From the NCBI GenBank assembly GCA_030615045.1, contig JAUWZY010000007.1:1-20681 (forward strand): 20,681 nucleotides of DNA. Direction: 5' to 3'. The notes under the pieces were generated by a model. The model saw only the letters and a program-made list of their open reading frames with translations. It searched no databases and was not told the origin of the DNA. The DNA comes from Chloroflexota bacterium (GTDB lineage: Bacteria > Chloroflexota > Dehalococcoidia > SZUA-161 > JAUWZY01). The position numbers and the translations under genes were made by a program. This document shows positions 14,388 through 20,681 of the stretch, piece after piece (positions within the stretch are counted from its first letter, which is position 1; each line of letters begins with the position of its first letter).

Positions 14388-14906
14388 TTAATACTCAAAG
14401 CCCGGCCGTGCTGGCACTCCCTTTTCGTGGGAATGCTTGATATCGAGCATCTCAGTGACCAGATCTGCGAGCTTGATCAGCTCTGGATCGGCGTAGCGAC
14501 CGGTGAGGATGAGCTCGACGGCTTCCGGCTTATCATTAATCAGCTCCACTACCTCAGCGACGCCGACCAAGCCCCAGGCAGCGGCGATATTCACCTCGTC
14601 GAGCACTACGAGGTCATATTCCCCGCTGTGCATGGCTTCTCGGGCCGCTGCCAACGCCTCCCTCGCTTCCTTCTTGTCCTCCTCTTTTACATTCTCGGGG
14701 TCGACGAAGCTGGGCAATCCAAATCTGGCCACGGTCACATTGGGCAGATAGCTCAGGGCTTTTTGTTCGCCATAGGGATAATTGCCCTTCATGAAGAAGA
14801 CGATAAACACATGAAGCCCCTGTCCCACAGCTCGGAGCACCGCGCCTATAGCCGCTGAGGTCTTGCCTTTGCCATTCCCAGTGAAAACCTGAACCTGCCC
14901 TGTCAA
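14388..14906 (-). CDS. cobO: Cob(I)yrinic acid a,c-diamide adenosyltransferase (CobA/CobO)
   Basis: This enzyme transfers adenosyl from ATP to the cobalt of reduced corrinoids, giving adenosylcobalamin forms. Motifs: GQVQVFTGNGKGKTSAAIGA (unusual P-loop), VFFMKGNYPYGEQ, LVVLDEVNIAAAWGLV (Walker B-like), ILTGRYADPELIKLADLVTE, and the C-terminal KHSHEKGVPARPGFEY. TTG 14906 gives MTGQVQVFTGNGKGK, matching short family members. GTG 14933 and TTG 14945 are in frame but would overlap the promoter proposed at 14917-14945. It heads a leftward operon with fbp, rdgB, moaA and moaC and diverges from purF. Presence fits a corrinoid-using organism. Confidence 0.93.
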   Translation of the reverse strand: MTGQVQVFTGNGKGKTSAAIGAVLRAVGQGLHVFIVFFMKGNYPYGEQKALSYLPNVTVARFGLPSFVDPENVKEEDKKEAREALAAAREAMHSGEYDLVVLDEVNIAAAWGLVGVAEVVELINDKPEAVELILTGRYADPELIKLADLVTEMLDIKHSHEKGVPARPGFEY

Positions 14907-14916
14907 TGCAATTCTA

Positions 14917-14945
14917 ACTTTATCAGTAGGCACCTTTATTGTCAA
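14917..14945 (-). promoter_or_regulatory. Candidate promoter of the cobO-fbp-rdgB-moaA-moaC operon
   Basis: On the minus strand a perfect TTGACA (14945-14940) is 17 nt from TAAAGT (14922-14917), a 4/6 match to the -10. The -10 ends 10 nt before TTG 14906, giving an almost leaderless transcript. It is divergent from the purF promoter, only 10 nt away. Wrong if translation really starts at 14933 or 14945. Confidence 0.5.
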
Positions 14946-14955
14946 GGCAGGGGGA

Positions 14956-14984
14956 TTGCCTTGAGATTGAGAAGGGGCTATAAT
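14956..14984 (+). promoter_or_regulatory. Promoter of the purF operon
   Basis: A perfect -10 TATAAT (14979-14984) is preceded, after exactly 17 nt, by TTGCCT (14956-14961; 4/6 match to -35). The -10 ends 10 nt before ATG 14995, so the transcript would begin within about five bases of the start codon. No PurR-box or riboswitch fits in this space. Confidence 0.75.
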
Positions 14985-14994
14985 CTAATTGGGC

Positions 14995-16398
14995 ATGGCA
15001 TTACGTGAGAGCTGTGGCATCTCCGGCATTTATGCTCCCGGTGAGGATGTGGCTCGGCTGACCTATTTTGCCCTCTATTCTCTTCAGCATCGGGGTCAAG
15101 AGAGCGCCGGCATTGCTACCTCCGATGGCAGAATGATTCGAGTGCATACTGCTATGGGACTTGTGGCTCAAGCCTTTAATGAGGGTGTCCTGAATCAGCT
15201 TGGGGGGCATATCGCCATCGGGCACACCCGCTATTCCACCGCCGGCTCGAGCAGGATAGCAAATGCTCAACCGATAGTGGTGACCAGCTCCTCTGATGAG
15301 ATTGCGCTGGGACATAACGGCAACATCATCAATGCCCAATACCTGCGCCAGGAACTTGAGGACCAAGGCTACACCTTCGCTACAGGCACTGATTCCGAGG
15401 TTATCGCCAATCTCATTGCCTCAGCGCCGGGGAAGAGCTTAAGCGACAAGATCAAATATGCCATGGGGCGGCTGCAAGGGGCTTATAGCTTGGTGCTGTT
15501 GACCAAAGATAAGCTTATCGGGGTTCGTGACCCCTTTGGAGTCCGTCCCCTTTGTCTGGGCTCTTTTAATGGCAACTGGGCAATAGCTTCGGAGAGCTGT
15601 GCTCTGGATCAGCTTGGAATGCAATTCCTGCGTGAAGTCGCTCCCGGTGAGGTGGTCATCATCGATGATTCTGGAGTCCACAGCTTTGTCGGCGGCGATT
15701 CAGGGAGAAGGGCGCTTTGCATCTTTGAATATATCTATTTTGCTCGTCCCGATAGCATAATAAACGGTCGGCGCCTCTATCCGACGAGGCAAGCCATGGG
15801 AGCGGGTTTATCTCAGGAATATCCTGTAGATGCCGACTTGGTCATCGGCATCCCCGATTCAGCGACAGCAGCCGGGGTGGGCTATTCCCAGGCCTCAGGG
15901 ATTCCGTTTGGTGAGGCATTCATCAAGAGCCGCTATGTGGGACGCACCTTCATCGAGCCCGATCAGCGGCTGCGCGAGACCGGTGTCAGGCTCAAATTCA
16001 GTCCGCTTCCCGAGGTTCTCTCGGGAAAGAGGGTGGTCGTAGTCGATGATAGCATTGTCCGATGCACGACTACGCCGCGGATCGTCAGCCTATTGCGCGG
16101 GGCTGGGACCAAGGAAGTCCATTTGAGGATTTGTGCCTCGCCTATCCGTTACCCTTGTTTCTTCGGCATCGATATGGCTACCAGGGCGGAGCTTATTGCT
16201 GCCCATAAGTCAGTCCCTGAGATCGCCGAATTCATCGGCGCCGATTCCCTGGGCTATTTAAGCCTTGATGGTCTGGTTCGGGCGGTTGGTCTGCCCTGGG
16301 ATACCTTCTGCCTTGCCTGCTTCAACGGAGACTACTCCGTCCCCGTCCAGCTGGAGATGAATAAGCTGGCGCTGGAGACGAAGCGAAATGGGGCATAA
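14995..16398 (+). CDS. purF: Amidophosphoribosyltransferase
   Basis: PurF performs the first committed purine step, making phosphoribosylamine from PRPP and glutamine. The N-terminal glutaminase nucleophile is Cys7 (ESCGISGIY), so a six-residue propeptide must be removed. LQHRGQESAGIA and GHTRYSTAG are glutaminase motifs. The PRPP-binding loop is VVVVDDSIVRCTT. Cysteines in ALCIFEYIYFARPDS, YPCFFGIDM and FCLACFNGDY match the four ligands of the [4Fe-4S] cluster of the Bacillus-type enzyme, which makes it oxygen sensitive. ATG 14995 (467 residues) is chosen over TTG 14989 because the latter would lie before the expected transcription start. There is no SD. It heads the purF-purM-purH operon. 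Confidence 0.96.
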   Translation: MALRESCGISGIYAPGEDVARLTYFALYSLQHRGQESAGIATSDGRMIRVHTAMGLVAQAFNEGVLNQLGGHIAIGHTRYSTAGSSRIANAQPIVVTSSSDEIALGHNGNIINAQYLRQELEDQGYTFATGTDSEVIANLIASAPGKSLSDKIKYAMGRLQGAYSLVLLTKDKLIGVRDPFGVRPLCLGSFNGNWAIASESCALDQLGMQFLREVAPGEVVIIDDSGVHSFVGGDSGRRALCIFEYIYFARPDSIINGRRLYPTRQAMGAGLSQEYPVDADLVIGIPDSATAAGVGYSQASGIPFGEAFIKSRYVGRTFIEPDQRLRETGVRLKFSPLPEVLSGKRVVVVDDSIVRCTTTPRIVSLLRGAGTKEVHLRICASPIRYPCFFGIDMATRAELIAAHKSVPEIAEFIGADSLGYLSLDGLVRAVGLPWDTFCLACFNGDYSVPVQLEMNKLALETKRNGA

Positions 16399-16428
16399 GC
16401 CCACAAGCGGCTTCGTCGCCAGGGCTTA
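16391..16428 (+). repeat. Overlapping hairpins between purF and purM
   Basis: TAAGCCC (16396-16402, including the purF stop) pairs perfectly with GGGCTTA (16422-16428) and encloses a small GCGGC-TTC-GTCGC hairpin. GCCC at 16399-16402 could instead pair with GGGC at 16391-16394 around ATAA. There is no T-run, so this is not a standard terminator. It may stabilise or tune the mRNA between the two genes. Confidence 0.5.
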
Positions 16429-16444
16429 GAATCGCAGAGGAGAA

Positions 16445-16522
16445 ATGGAAGAGGAAGAGTTTTTTAACACGCTAAGAGAAAGGGTAAATGAAACGGCAAA
16501 CCTACGCCGCAGCCGGCGTTGA
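16445..16522 (+). CDS. Possible 25-residue leader ORF overlapping the purM start
   Basis: ATG 16445 follows AGAGGAGAA and opens MEEEEFFNTLRERVNETANL, then a basic arginine-rich end, stopping at 16520-16522, inside purM and out of frame. The SD-like sequence is better than that of purM itself, so ribosomes might reach purM by coupling. No homologous family is known to me; chance cannot be excluded. Confidence 0.25.
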   Translation: MEEEEFFNTLRERVNETANLRRSRR

Positions 16523-17495
16523 CCTCGATGCTGCCAGGAGGGCCAAGGAGCTGATCAAAAGGCATGCCCATGCCACCCTCCGCCCCGAGGTCATGAGCGG
16601 CGTCGGCCCCTTCGCCGGGCTCTATCAGCTCAAAGGTTACAGGGAGCCGATCCTGGTCTCCAGCGTCGATGGCGTGGGCACCAAGCTCAAGATCGCCGCT
16701 GCCCTGGGCAGGCATGATACCATCGGCATCGACCTGGTCAATCACTGCGTCAACGATATCCTGACCTCAGGCGCCGAGCCTTTATTCTTCCTCGACTACA
16801 TCGCCATGGGAAAGCTTGTTCCCCAGCAGGTGGAAGCCATCGTTAAGGGAATGGCCGAGGCCTGCCGCGCTGTGAGCTGCGCTCTCATCGGCGGCGAGAC
16901 CGCGGAGATGCCCGGATTTTATCCACAAGGAGATTATGACCTTGTCGGCTTCATCATCGGGGTGGTGGAAAAAGGGAATATCATCGACGGCCGCTCCATC
17001 AAGGCAGGCGATGTCATCATTGGGCTTGCCTCCAGCGGGCTTCATACCAATGGCTATTCCCTGGTGCGAAAGCTCTTCGGCACTGAGCCTTCGGTATTGG
17101 GCCAATTGTATCCCGAGCTCGGTCGCACCTTAGGCCAGGAGCTCCTCGAGCCCCATCGCTGCTACTACCAGATGCTCAAGCCGCTGCTCCCCAAGATCAA
17201 GGGGATGGCTCATATAACCGGCGGCGGGCTCGTTGATAATTTGCCCCGAACCCTGCCCCCGGGGCTGACAGCAAAGCTCGACAGAGGCTCCTGGAAAATC
17301 CCTCCCATCTTCACTCTGATTCAAAAAAGGGGCAATATAGATGAGAAGGAGATGTATCGGGTGTTCAACATGGGCATCGGCATGGCCCTTATCTCCTCGC
17401 CTGACGATGCCGGTCACCTTTCGGCTTCCCTCGCCGGCGCCAGAGTCATCGGCGCGGTGGAGCGGGGAGGGACGGAGAGAGTGGTCATAACTTAG
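16488..17495 (+). CDS. purM: Phosphoribosylformylglycinamidine cyclo-ligase (AIR synthetase)
   Basis: PurM closes the imidazole ring of FGAM to aminoimidazole ribonucleotide using ATP. Motifs: YAAAGVDLDAARRAKELI at the N-terminus, VSSVDGVGTKLKIA (ATP-site loop), GIDLVNHCVNDILTSGAEPL, ALIGGETAEMPGFY, GLASSGLHTNGYSLVR and HITGGGLVDNLPRTLP. The 335 residues are the usual length and nothing is missing. The start at 16488 has only AAAGGG, close by. The gene lies 89 nt after purF, behind paired hairpins and a tiny candidate ORF, and its stop TAG is embedded in the SD of purH. Confidence 0.96.
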   Translation: MKRQTYAAAGVDLDAARRAKELIKRHAHATLRPEVMSGVGPFAGLYQLKGYREPILVSSVDGVGTKLKIAAALGRHDTIGIDLVNHCVNDILTSGAEPLFFLDYIAMGKLVPQQVEAIVKGMAEACRAVSCALIGGETAEMPGFYPQGDYDLVGFIIGVVEKGNIIDGRSIKAGDVIIGLASSGLHTNGYSLVRKLFGTEPSVLGQLYPELGRTLGQELLEPHRCYYQMLKPLLPKIKGMAHITGGGLVDNLPRTLPPGLTAKLDRGSWKIPPIFTLIQKRGNIDEKEMYRVFNMGIGMALISSPDDAGHLSASLAGARVIGAVERGGTERVVIT

Positions 17496-17503
17496 GAGGT
17501 GAT
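17494..17503 (+). promoter_or_regulatory. Near-perfect SD of purH overlapping the purM stop
   Basis: AGGAGGTGAT is a ten-base match to the 16S rRNA 3' end. The purM stop TAG (17493-17495) shares its last two bases, so ribosomes finishing purM are placed to start purH two bases after the SD. Confidence 0.85.
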
Positions 17504-17505
17504 TA

Positions 17506-19035
17506 ATGCGCGCCATCTTGAGCGTCTGGGACAAGACTGGGATTATCGACTTTGCCAGGGGGCTTCTGGAGCTTGGATTTGAGGTCTTCAGCACCGGAGG
17601 CACCAAGAAAGCCCTTTCTGAAGCTGGGGTCGCCGTCCGTGAGGTCGCCGAGCTCACCGGCTTCCCCGAGATCTTGGATGGCAGGGTGAAGACTCTTCAT
17701 CCCGCAGTCCATGGCGGCATCCTGGCGCGGAGGGATTTGGAAAGCCATATGGAACAATTAGCCAAGAGCGGCATCGAGACCATAGACCTCGTTGCCGTCA
17801 ATCTTTACCCTTTCCTTCAAACTGTGGCCAAGCCCGATGTCACCTTCGAAGAGGCTGTGGAGAACATCGACATCGGTGGCCCGACCATGATTCGAGCCGC
17901 AGCTAAGAACTTCACTGATGTCCTGGTGCTGGTTGAGCCCAGCGATTACGGCCCTATCTTGGAGCAACTGCGCCGCGGTGGCGTGGACTTCGAAAGTCGA
18001 AAAAAGCTGGCGCAAAAGGCATTCCAGCACGTCGCCTTCTACGATACCGCTGTCGCCAGTTATCTACAAAAGGGCAAAAAAGGCTTTGCCCCGGAGTTCA
18101 CCATCGCCCTGAGGAAGCGCTATGACCTCCGCTACGGGGAGAACCCACATCAGAGGGCGGCTTTCTATGAGGAGGTGCTGGGAGAAAAACTGGGCATCAC
18201 CTCAGCACAACAGCTTTGGGGCAAGGAGCTTTCCTTCAACAATATCATGGATGCCGATGGGGCATGGAAGGCAGCTTGCGATTTCAGCGAGCCAACGGTG
18301 GTGATTGTGAAGCACACCAACCCCTGTGGGCTTGCCAGCCACCAAGACCTGGCTGAGGCCTATCGTCGCGCTCTGGCTGGAGATCCGGTCTCCGCCTTCG
18401 GCGGCATCGTGGCCGTGAATCGAGCGCTGAATATCGAGCTGGCCAGGGAGATAGAGAAGACCTTTTACGAGATAGTCATCGCCCCGGAATATGAGGATGA
18501 GGCTCTGGCCCTGCTCAAGGGCAAAAAGGACCTTCGCCTCCTGGCTGCGGGTGCGGCGCTGCCTTCGGAGAGCACAACCTTCTGGGATTCCCGCTCCGTT
18601 GCCGGCGGCTTTCTCATCCAGACCGGAGACCTTGTCGCTGAGGAGAGCAAGAGCTGGCATACTGTGACCCAGCGAGAGCCAACCGCCAATGAAATGAAAG
18701 ACCTCGCCTTTGCCTGGCGGGCGGTGAAGCATGTGAAGTCCAATGCCATCGTGGTGGCTAAAGACTCCATGCTCTTGGGAATGGGAGCTGGCCAGCCGAG
18801 CAGGGTGGATAGCGTGGAAATCGCCCTCAAGAAGGCCGGGGCGGGGGCAGCGGGGGCTGTTCTGGCCTCAGATGCCTTTTTCCCCTTCCCCGATGGCGTG
18901 GAGCTGGCGGCGAAAGCCGGGGTCAGCGCCGTCATCGAGCCCGGGGGCTCGGTGCGGGATAACGAGGTCATTGAGGCAGCAAATCGACATAATGTGGCTA
19001 TGGTTTTCACCGGCATTCGGCACTTCAAACATTAA
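17506..19035 (+). CDS. purH: Bifunctional AICAR transformylase/IMP cyclohydrolase
   Basis: PurH performs the last two steps of IMP synthesis: formylation of AICAR with 10-formyl-THF and ring closure. The N-terminal IMP cyclohydrolase (MGS-like) domain shows LSVWDKTGIIDFARGL, FEVFSTGGTKKAL and RVKTLHPAVHGGILARRD. The C-terminal transformylase shows LRYGENPHQRAAFYE, the catalytic KHTNPCG (Lys269, His270), SAFGGIVAVNR, KSNAIVVAKD and GMGAGQPSRVDSVEIA. The 509 residues are normal and it ends in the family-typical VFTGIRHFKH. The start is fixed by a strong SD. The GalT-like gene follows after 5 nt without a clear SD. Confidence 0.96.
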   Translation: MRAILSVWDKTGIIDFARGLLELGFEVFSTGGTKKALSEAGVAVREVAELTGFPEILDGRVKTLHPAVHGGILARRDLESHMEQLAKSGIETIDLVAVNLYPFLQTVAKPDVTFEEAVENIDIGGPTMIRAAAKNFTDVLVLVEPSDYGPILEQLRRGGVDFESRKKLAQKAFQHVAFYDTAVASYLQKGKKGFAPEFTIALRKRYDLRYGENPHQRAAFYEEVLGEKLGITSAQQLWGKELSFNNIMDADGAWKAACDFSEPTVVIVKHTNPCGLASHQDLAEAYRRALAGDPVSAFGGIVAVNRALNIELAREIEKTFYEIVIAPEYEDEALALLKGKKDLRLLAAGAALPSESTTFWDSRSVAGGFLIQTGDLVAEESKSWHTVTQREPTANEMKDLAFAWRAVKHVKSNAIVVAKDSMLLGMGAGQPSRVDSVEIALKKAGAGAAGAVLASDAFFPFPDGVELAAKAGVSAVIEPGGSVRDNEVIEAANRHNVAMVFTGIRHFKH

Positions 19036-19040
19036 CTGTC

Positions 19041-20126
19041 ATGGGCATCGCTGAGCTGGACATCGTTTTAGAATCACTGCCAGCGGGGGAAAGGAAGCTC
19101 TTCGACCGGATTTTCCATGTCAGCGTATCCACAGGGCGATTGAATCCCCCGGCGACGATGCACCATTGGATCGAGCAGCACTTTGGCTCCGTGGCAGCAA
19201 TCTTAAATCAGAAGGTGGTCAAGGTCACCAATCTGGTCACCTTCGAGGGGGCATTGTTCAACAGGCTGCGAGCTGCCCGGCCTATCCAAGCCAGGGACAA
19301 GCTTGATGTCACAGCCCAGATTGTCCAAGAGGCCCGGAGTGATCCCCTGCAAAACCCAGATAGGGATACGCCAGAGGACATCTTCGGTCGGGTTGAAGGG
19401 AAGTATTGTATCACTGGGAGCAACATCGCCAAGTACGATGGACTTCATGGGATAGTCATTTTCAGAGAGCTCGATCCCTTGCTTTTCTCCAAGGAGCAAA
19501 TCATCGACTATTTGGATACGGCCTGGCGCTGGGCCGAGAAAGCCCATGACAGCGACCCCGAGGCCAAATACCCCACCTTGATCTGGAATTGTCTCTGGAG
19601 GGCTGGTGCTTCCTTGCTTCATGGGCATGCTCAGGTCATGCTGACCAGAGATATGCACTATGCTAAAGTGGAGGGCTTGCGCCAAGCTGCCCTCCGTTAT
19701 CAAGCGGAATATGGCTCGAATTACTTTGCTGACCTGTACCAGGTTCATCTCTCCTTGGGTTGTGCCCTGGAAAAGGGGGGAATCAAGGTCATTGCCTATC
19801 TAACGCCGCTTAAGGAAAATGAAATCCTCCTTCTGGCACAGGAATTCAACCTCTCGCTCAAGGAGAGAATCTATGAGGCGTTAGCCTGTTTTCGAGACCG
19901 GCTGCACGTCTCCAGCTTTAATCTGTTCTCAGCCACAGCTCCCCTGAGCCAGGCGCCAGAGAGCTGGGACGGGTTCCCGGTGCTGGCGCGGCTGGTAGAC
20001 CGGGGCGATCTGGGAAACAGGGCCTCGGACATCGGGGCTATGGAGCTTTACACCGCGAGTGTGATTGGCAGCGACCCCTTCGAGCTGGCTCGGGTGCTGA
20101 AGGAGGCTTTGGGAAATGAGGGCTGA
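19041..20126 (+). CDS. GalT-like HIT-superfamily protein of unknown substrate
   Basis: This 361-residue protein resembles galactose-1-phosphate uridylyltransferases. An N-terminal segment reads TNLVTFEGALFNRLRAARPI (compare the usual N-x-V-T-x-E-x-x-x-F-N-x-x-R-A-x-R-P pattern), then TGSNIAKYDGLHGIVIFREL. The likely catalytic motif is LLHGHAQVML (H194-G-H196-A-Q198), a variant of the H-P-H-G/A-Q site, so nucleotidyl transfer or hydrolysis via a histidine is plausible. The two-fold HIT layout and length fit, but no zinc Cys-x-x-Cys pair is visible. It lies between purH and pepA, with no sugar genes near, so a nucleotide-related role is more likely than galactose use. Function not assigned. Confidence 0.75.
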   Translation: MGIAELDIVLESLPAGERKLFDRIFHVSVSTGRLNPPATMHHWIEQHFGSVAAILNQKVVKVTNLVTFEGALFNRLRAARPIQARDKLDVTAQIVQEARSDPLQNPDRDTPEDIFGRVEGKYCITGSNIAKYDGLHGIVIFRELDPLLFSKEQIIDYLDTAWRWAEKAHDSDPEAKYPTLIWNCLWRAGASLLHGHAQVMLTRDMHYAKVEGLRQAALRYQAEYGSNYFADLYQVHLSLGCALEKGGIKVIAYLTPLKENEILLLAQEFNLSLKERIYEALACFRDRLHVSSFNLFSATAPLSQAPESWDGFPVLARLVDRGDLGNRASDIGAMELYTASVIGSDPFELARVLKEALGNEG

Positions 20127-20681
20127 AATGGAGATCAAGGTAATATCTGGGGACATCACCAGAATCGCGGCAGACGCGGTTATAGTGAACCTGTTTGAGG
20201 GGGTGCAGCGCCCCGGCGGTGCCACCGGGGCTGTGGACCAAGCCCTCGATGGCGCCATCTCTCAGCTTATCGCCCGGGGCGAGATCAAGGGCAAGCTAAA
20301 CGAGGTCACTGTAATTCACACCCTGGGGCGGATGGAGGCAGCACGGGCGGCGGTGGTCGGGCTGGGAAAACAGGACGATTTCACCCTGGATCGAATTCGG
20401 GGGATAATGGCTGAGGCCTGTAAATCGCTGCGCAAGCTCGGTGCTGAGCAGATGGCCACGATAGTTCATGGTGCCGGAATTGGCGGCATCGACCCGCAGA
20501 AAGCAGCCCAGGCCATAGTGGAGGGAAGCATCCTCGGGCTCTACACTTTCGATAAGCACAAGACCAAGGAGCCGGAATATCGAGAGCTCAAGGAGCTTTT
20601 GATTGTGGAGAGAGATGAGGGCAAAATCCGCAATTTGGAACAGGGGGTCTCTAAAGGCAAGGTCCTGGCCCAGGCGACCAG
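20116..20681 (+). CDS. pepA: Leucyl aminopeptidase (M17), N-terminal part, runs off the window
   Basis: The open frame begins at ATG 20116, behind AAGGAGG (20100-20106), and continues without a stop to the right edge (about 188 residues). It matches the N-terminal, macro-like domain of PepA: MEIKVISGDITRIAADAVIV, LFEGVQRPGGATGAVDQAL, VVGLGKQDDFTLDRIRGIMA, ILGLYTFDKHKTKEP, and GVSKGKVLAQAT just before the conserved junction to the metal-peptidase domain, which lies outside. It overlaps the GalT-like gene by 11 nt, so the two are coupled. ATG 20128 is an alternative start. PepA in other bacteria also binds DNA; this cannot be judged here. Confidence 0.85.
   Translation, partial: MRAEMEIKVISGDITRIAADAVIVNLFEGVQRPGGATGAVDQALDGAISQLIARGEIKGKLNEVTVIHTLGRMEAARAAVVGLGKQDDFTLDRIRGIMAEACKSLRKLGAEQMATIVHGAGIGGIDPQKAAQAIVEGSILGLYTFDKHKTKEPEYRELKELLIVERDEGKIRNLEQGVSKGKVLAQAT

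Noticed and set aside
16230..16260. Short palindrome ATCGGCGCCGAT in purF
   Set aside because: Inside a conserved coding region, no loop or partner; likely chance from GC-rich codons.
1..20681. tRNA, rRNA or riboswitch genes (including a cobalamin or Moco riboswitch before cobO or moaA)
   Set aside because: No cloverleaf, rRNA signature or long structured leader was seen; the cobO/purF gap is only about 90 bp and rdgB-moaA overlap.

Overview
The window looks like a bacterial chromosome carrying the right-hand part of a phage-like structural module (about 1-11170), followed by ordinary host metabolism genes (about 11240-20681). Sigma-70 type promoters and classical Shine-Dalgarno (SD) sequences (for example before purH at 17494-17503) indicate a bacterium. 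My best guess is the Chloroflexota, class Dehalococcoidia. That rests on the archaeal-type (class V) fructose-1,6-bisphosphate aldolase/phosphatase, a short CobO, an SBBP-repeat surface protein and a DUF2341 domain together. It is inference from family knowledge, not proof.

Phage module, left to right: a small multi-span membrane protein (35-343); a 48-residue ORF (362-508); a small helical protein in the small-terminase position (492-824); the large terminase (830-2239); an oppositely oriented seven-bladed propeller surface protein (2257-3555); a Cys-cluster helix-turn-helix protein (3708-3959); the portal (3988-5280); a scaffold-like coiled-coil protein (5346-5738); the major capsid protein (5755-6639); a structured intergenic stretch with a terminator (6640-6762); a head-tail adaptor (6763-7398); an unknown protein (7416-7772); a very large tail hub/fibre protein with an inserted DUF2341 plus LamG-like cassette (7777-10728); a small OB-like baseplate/spike candidate (10730-10942); and a holin-like membrane protein (10961-11167). 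No tape measure, tail tube, maturation protease, endolysin or integrase is visible. This suggests a short-tailed, minimal or partly domesticated particle, though genes left of the window are unseen.

The strongest unexpected signal is a promoter-operator cassette. It appears in full at 3654-3698 and 5284-5328 and in part at 1-25. In each, a 12-bp dyad like the Gram-positive LexA/DinR (SOS) box fills the spacer and abuts the -10 hexamer. This would place the HTH gene, the scaffold/capsid genes and the left-edge gene under one repressor, probably LexA or a phage equivalent. The propeller gene has a separate operator-free promoter on the other strand, as expected of a lysogenic-conversion (moron) gene.

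Host part: a leftward cluster cobO-fbp-rdgB-moaA-moaC (14906 down to 11242), with short gaps or overlaps, links cobalamin adenosylation, gluconeogenesis, nucleotide-pool cleaning and molybdopterin synthesis. It diverges from a rightward cluster purF-purM-purH, a GalT-like gene and pepA (14995 to beyond the right edge), which provides purine synthesis, an uncharacterised HIT-superfamily enzyme and a leucyl aminopeptidase. The purF promoter and several others lie only 9-10 nt upstream of the start codon, so leaderless or nearly leaderless transcripts are likely. No stretch longer than 300 bases lacks a gene, and I saw no rRNA, tRNA, CRISPR array or insertion sequence.
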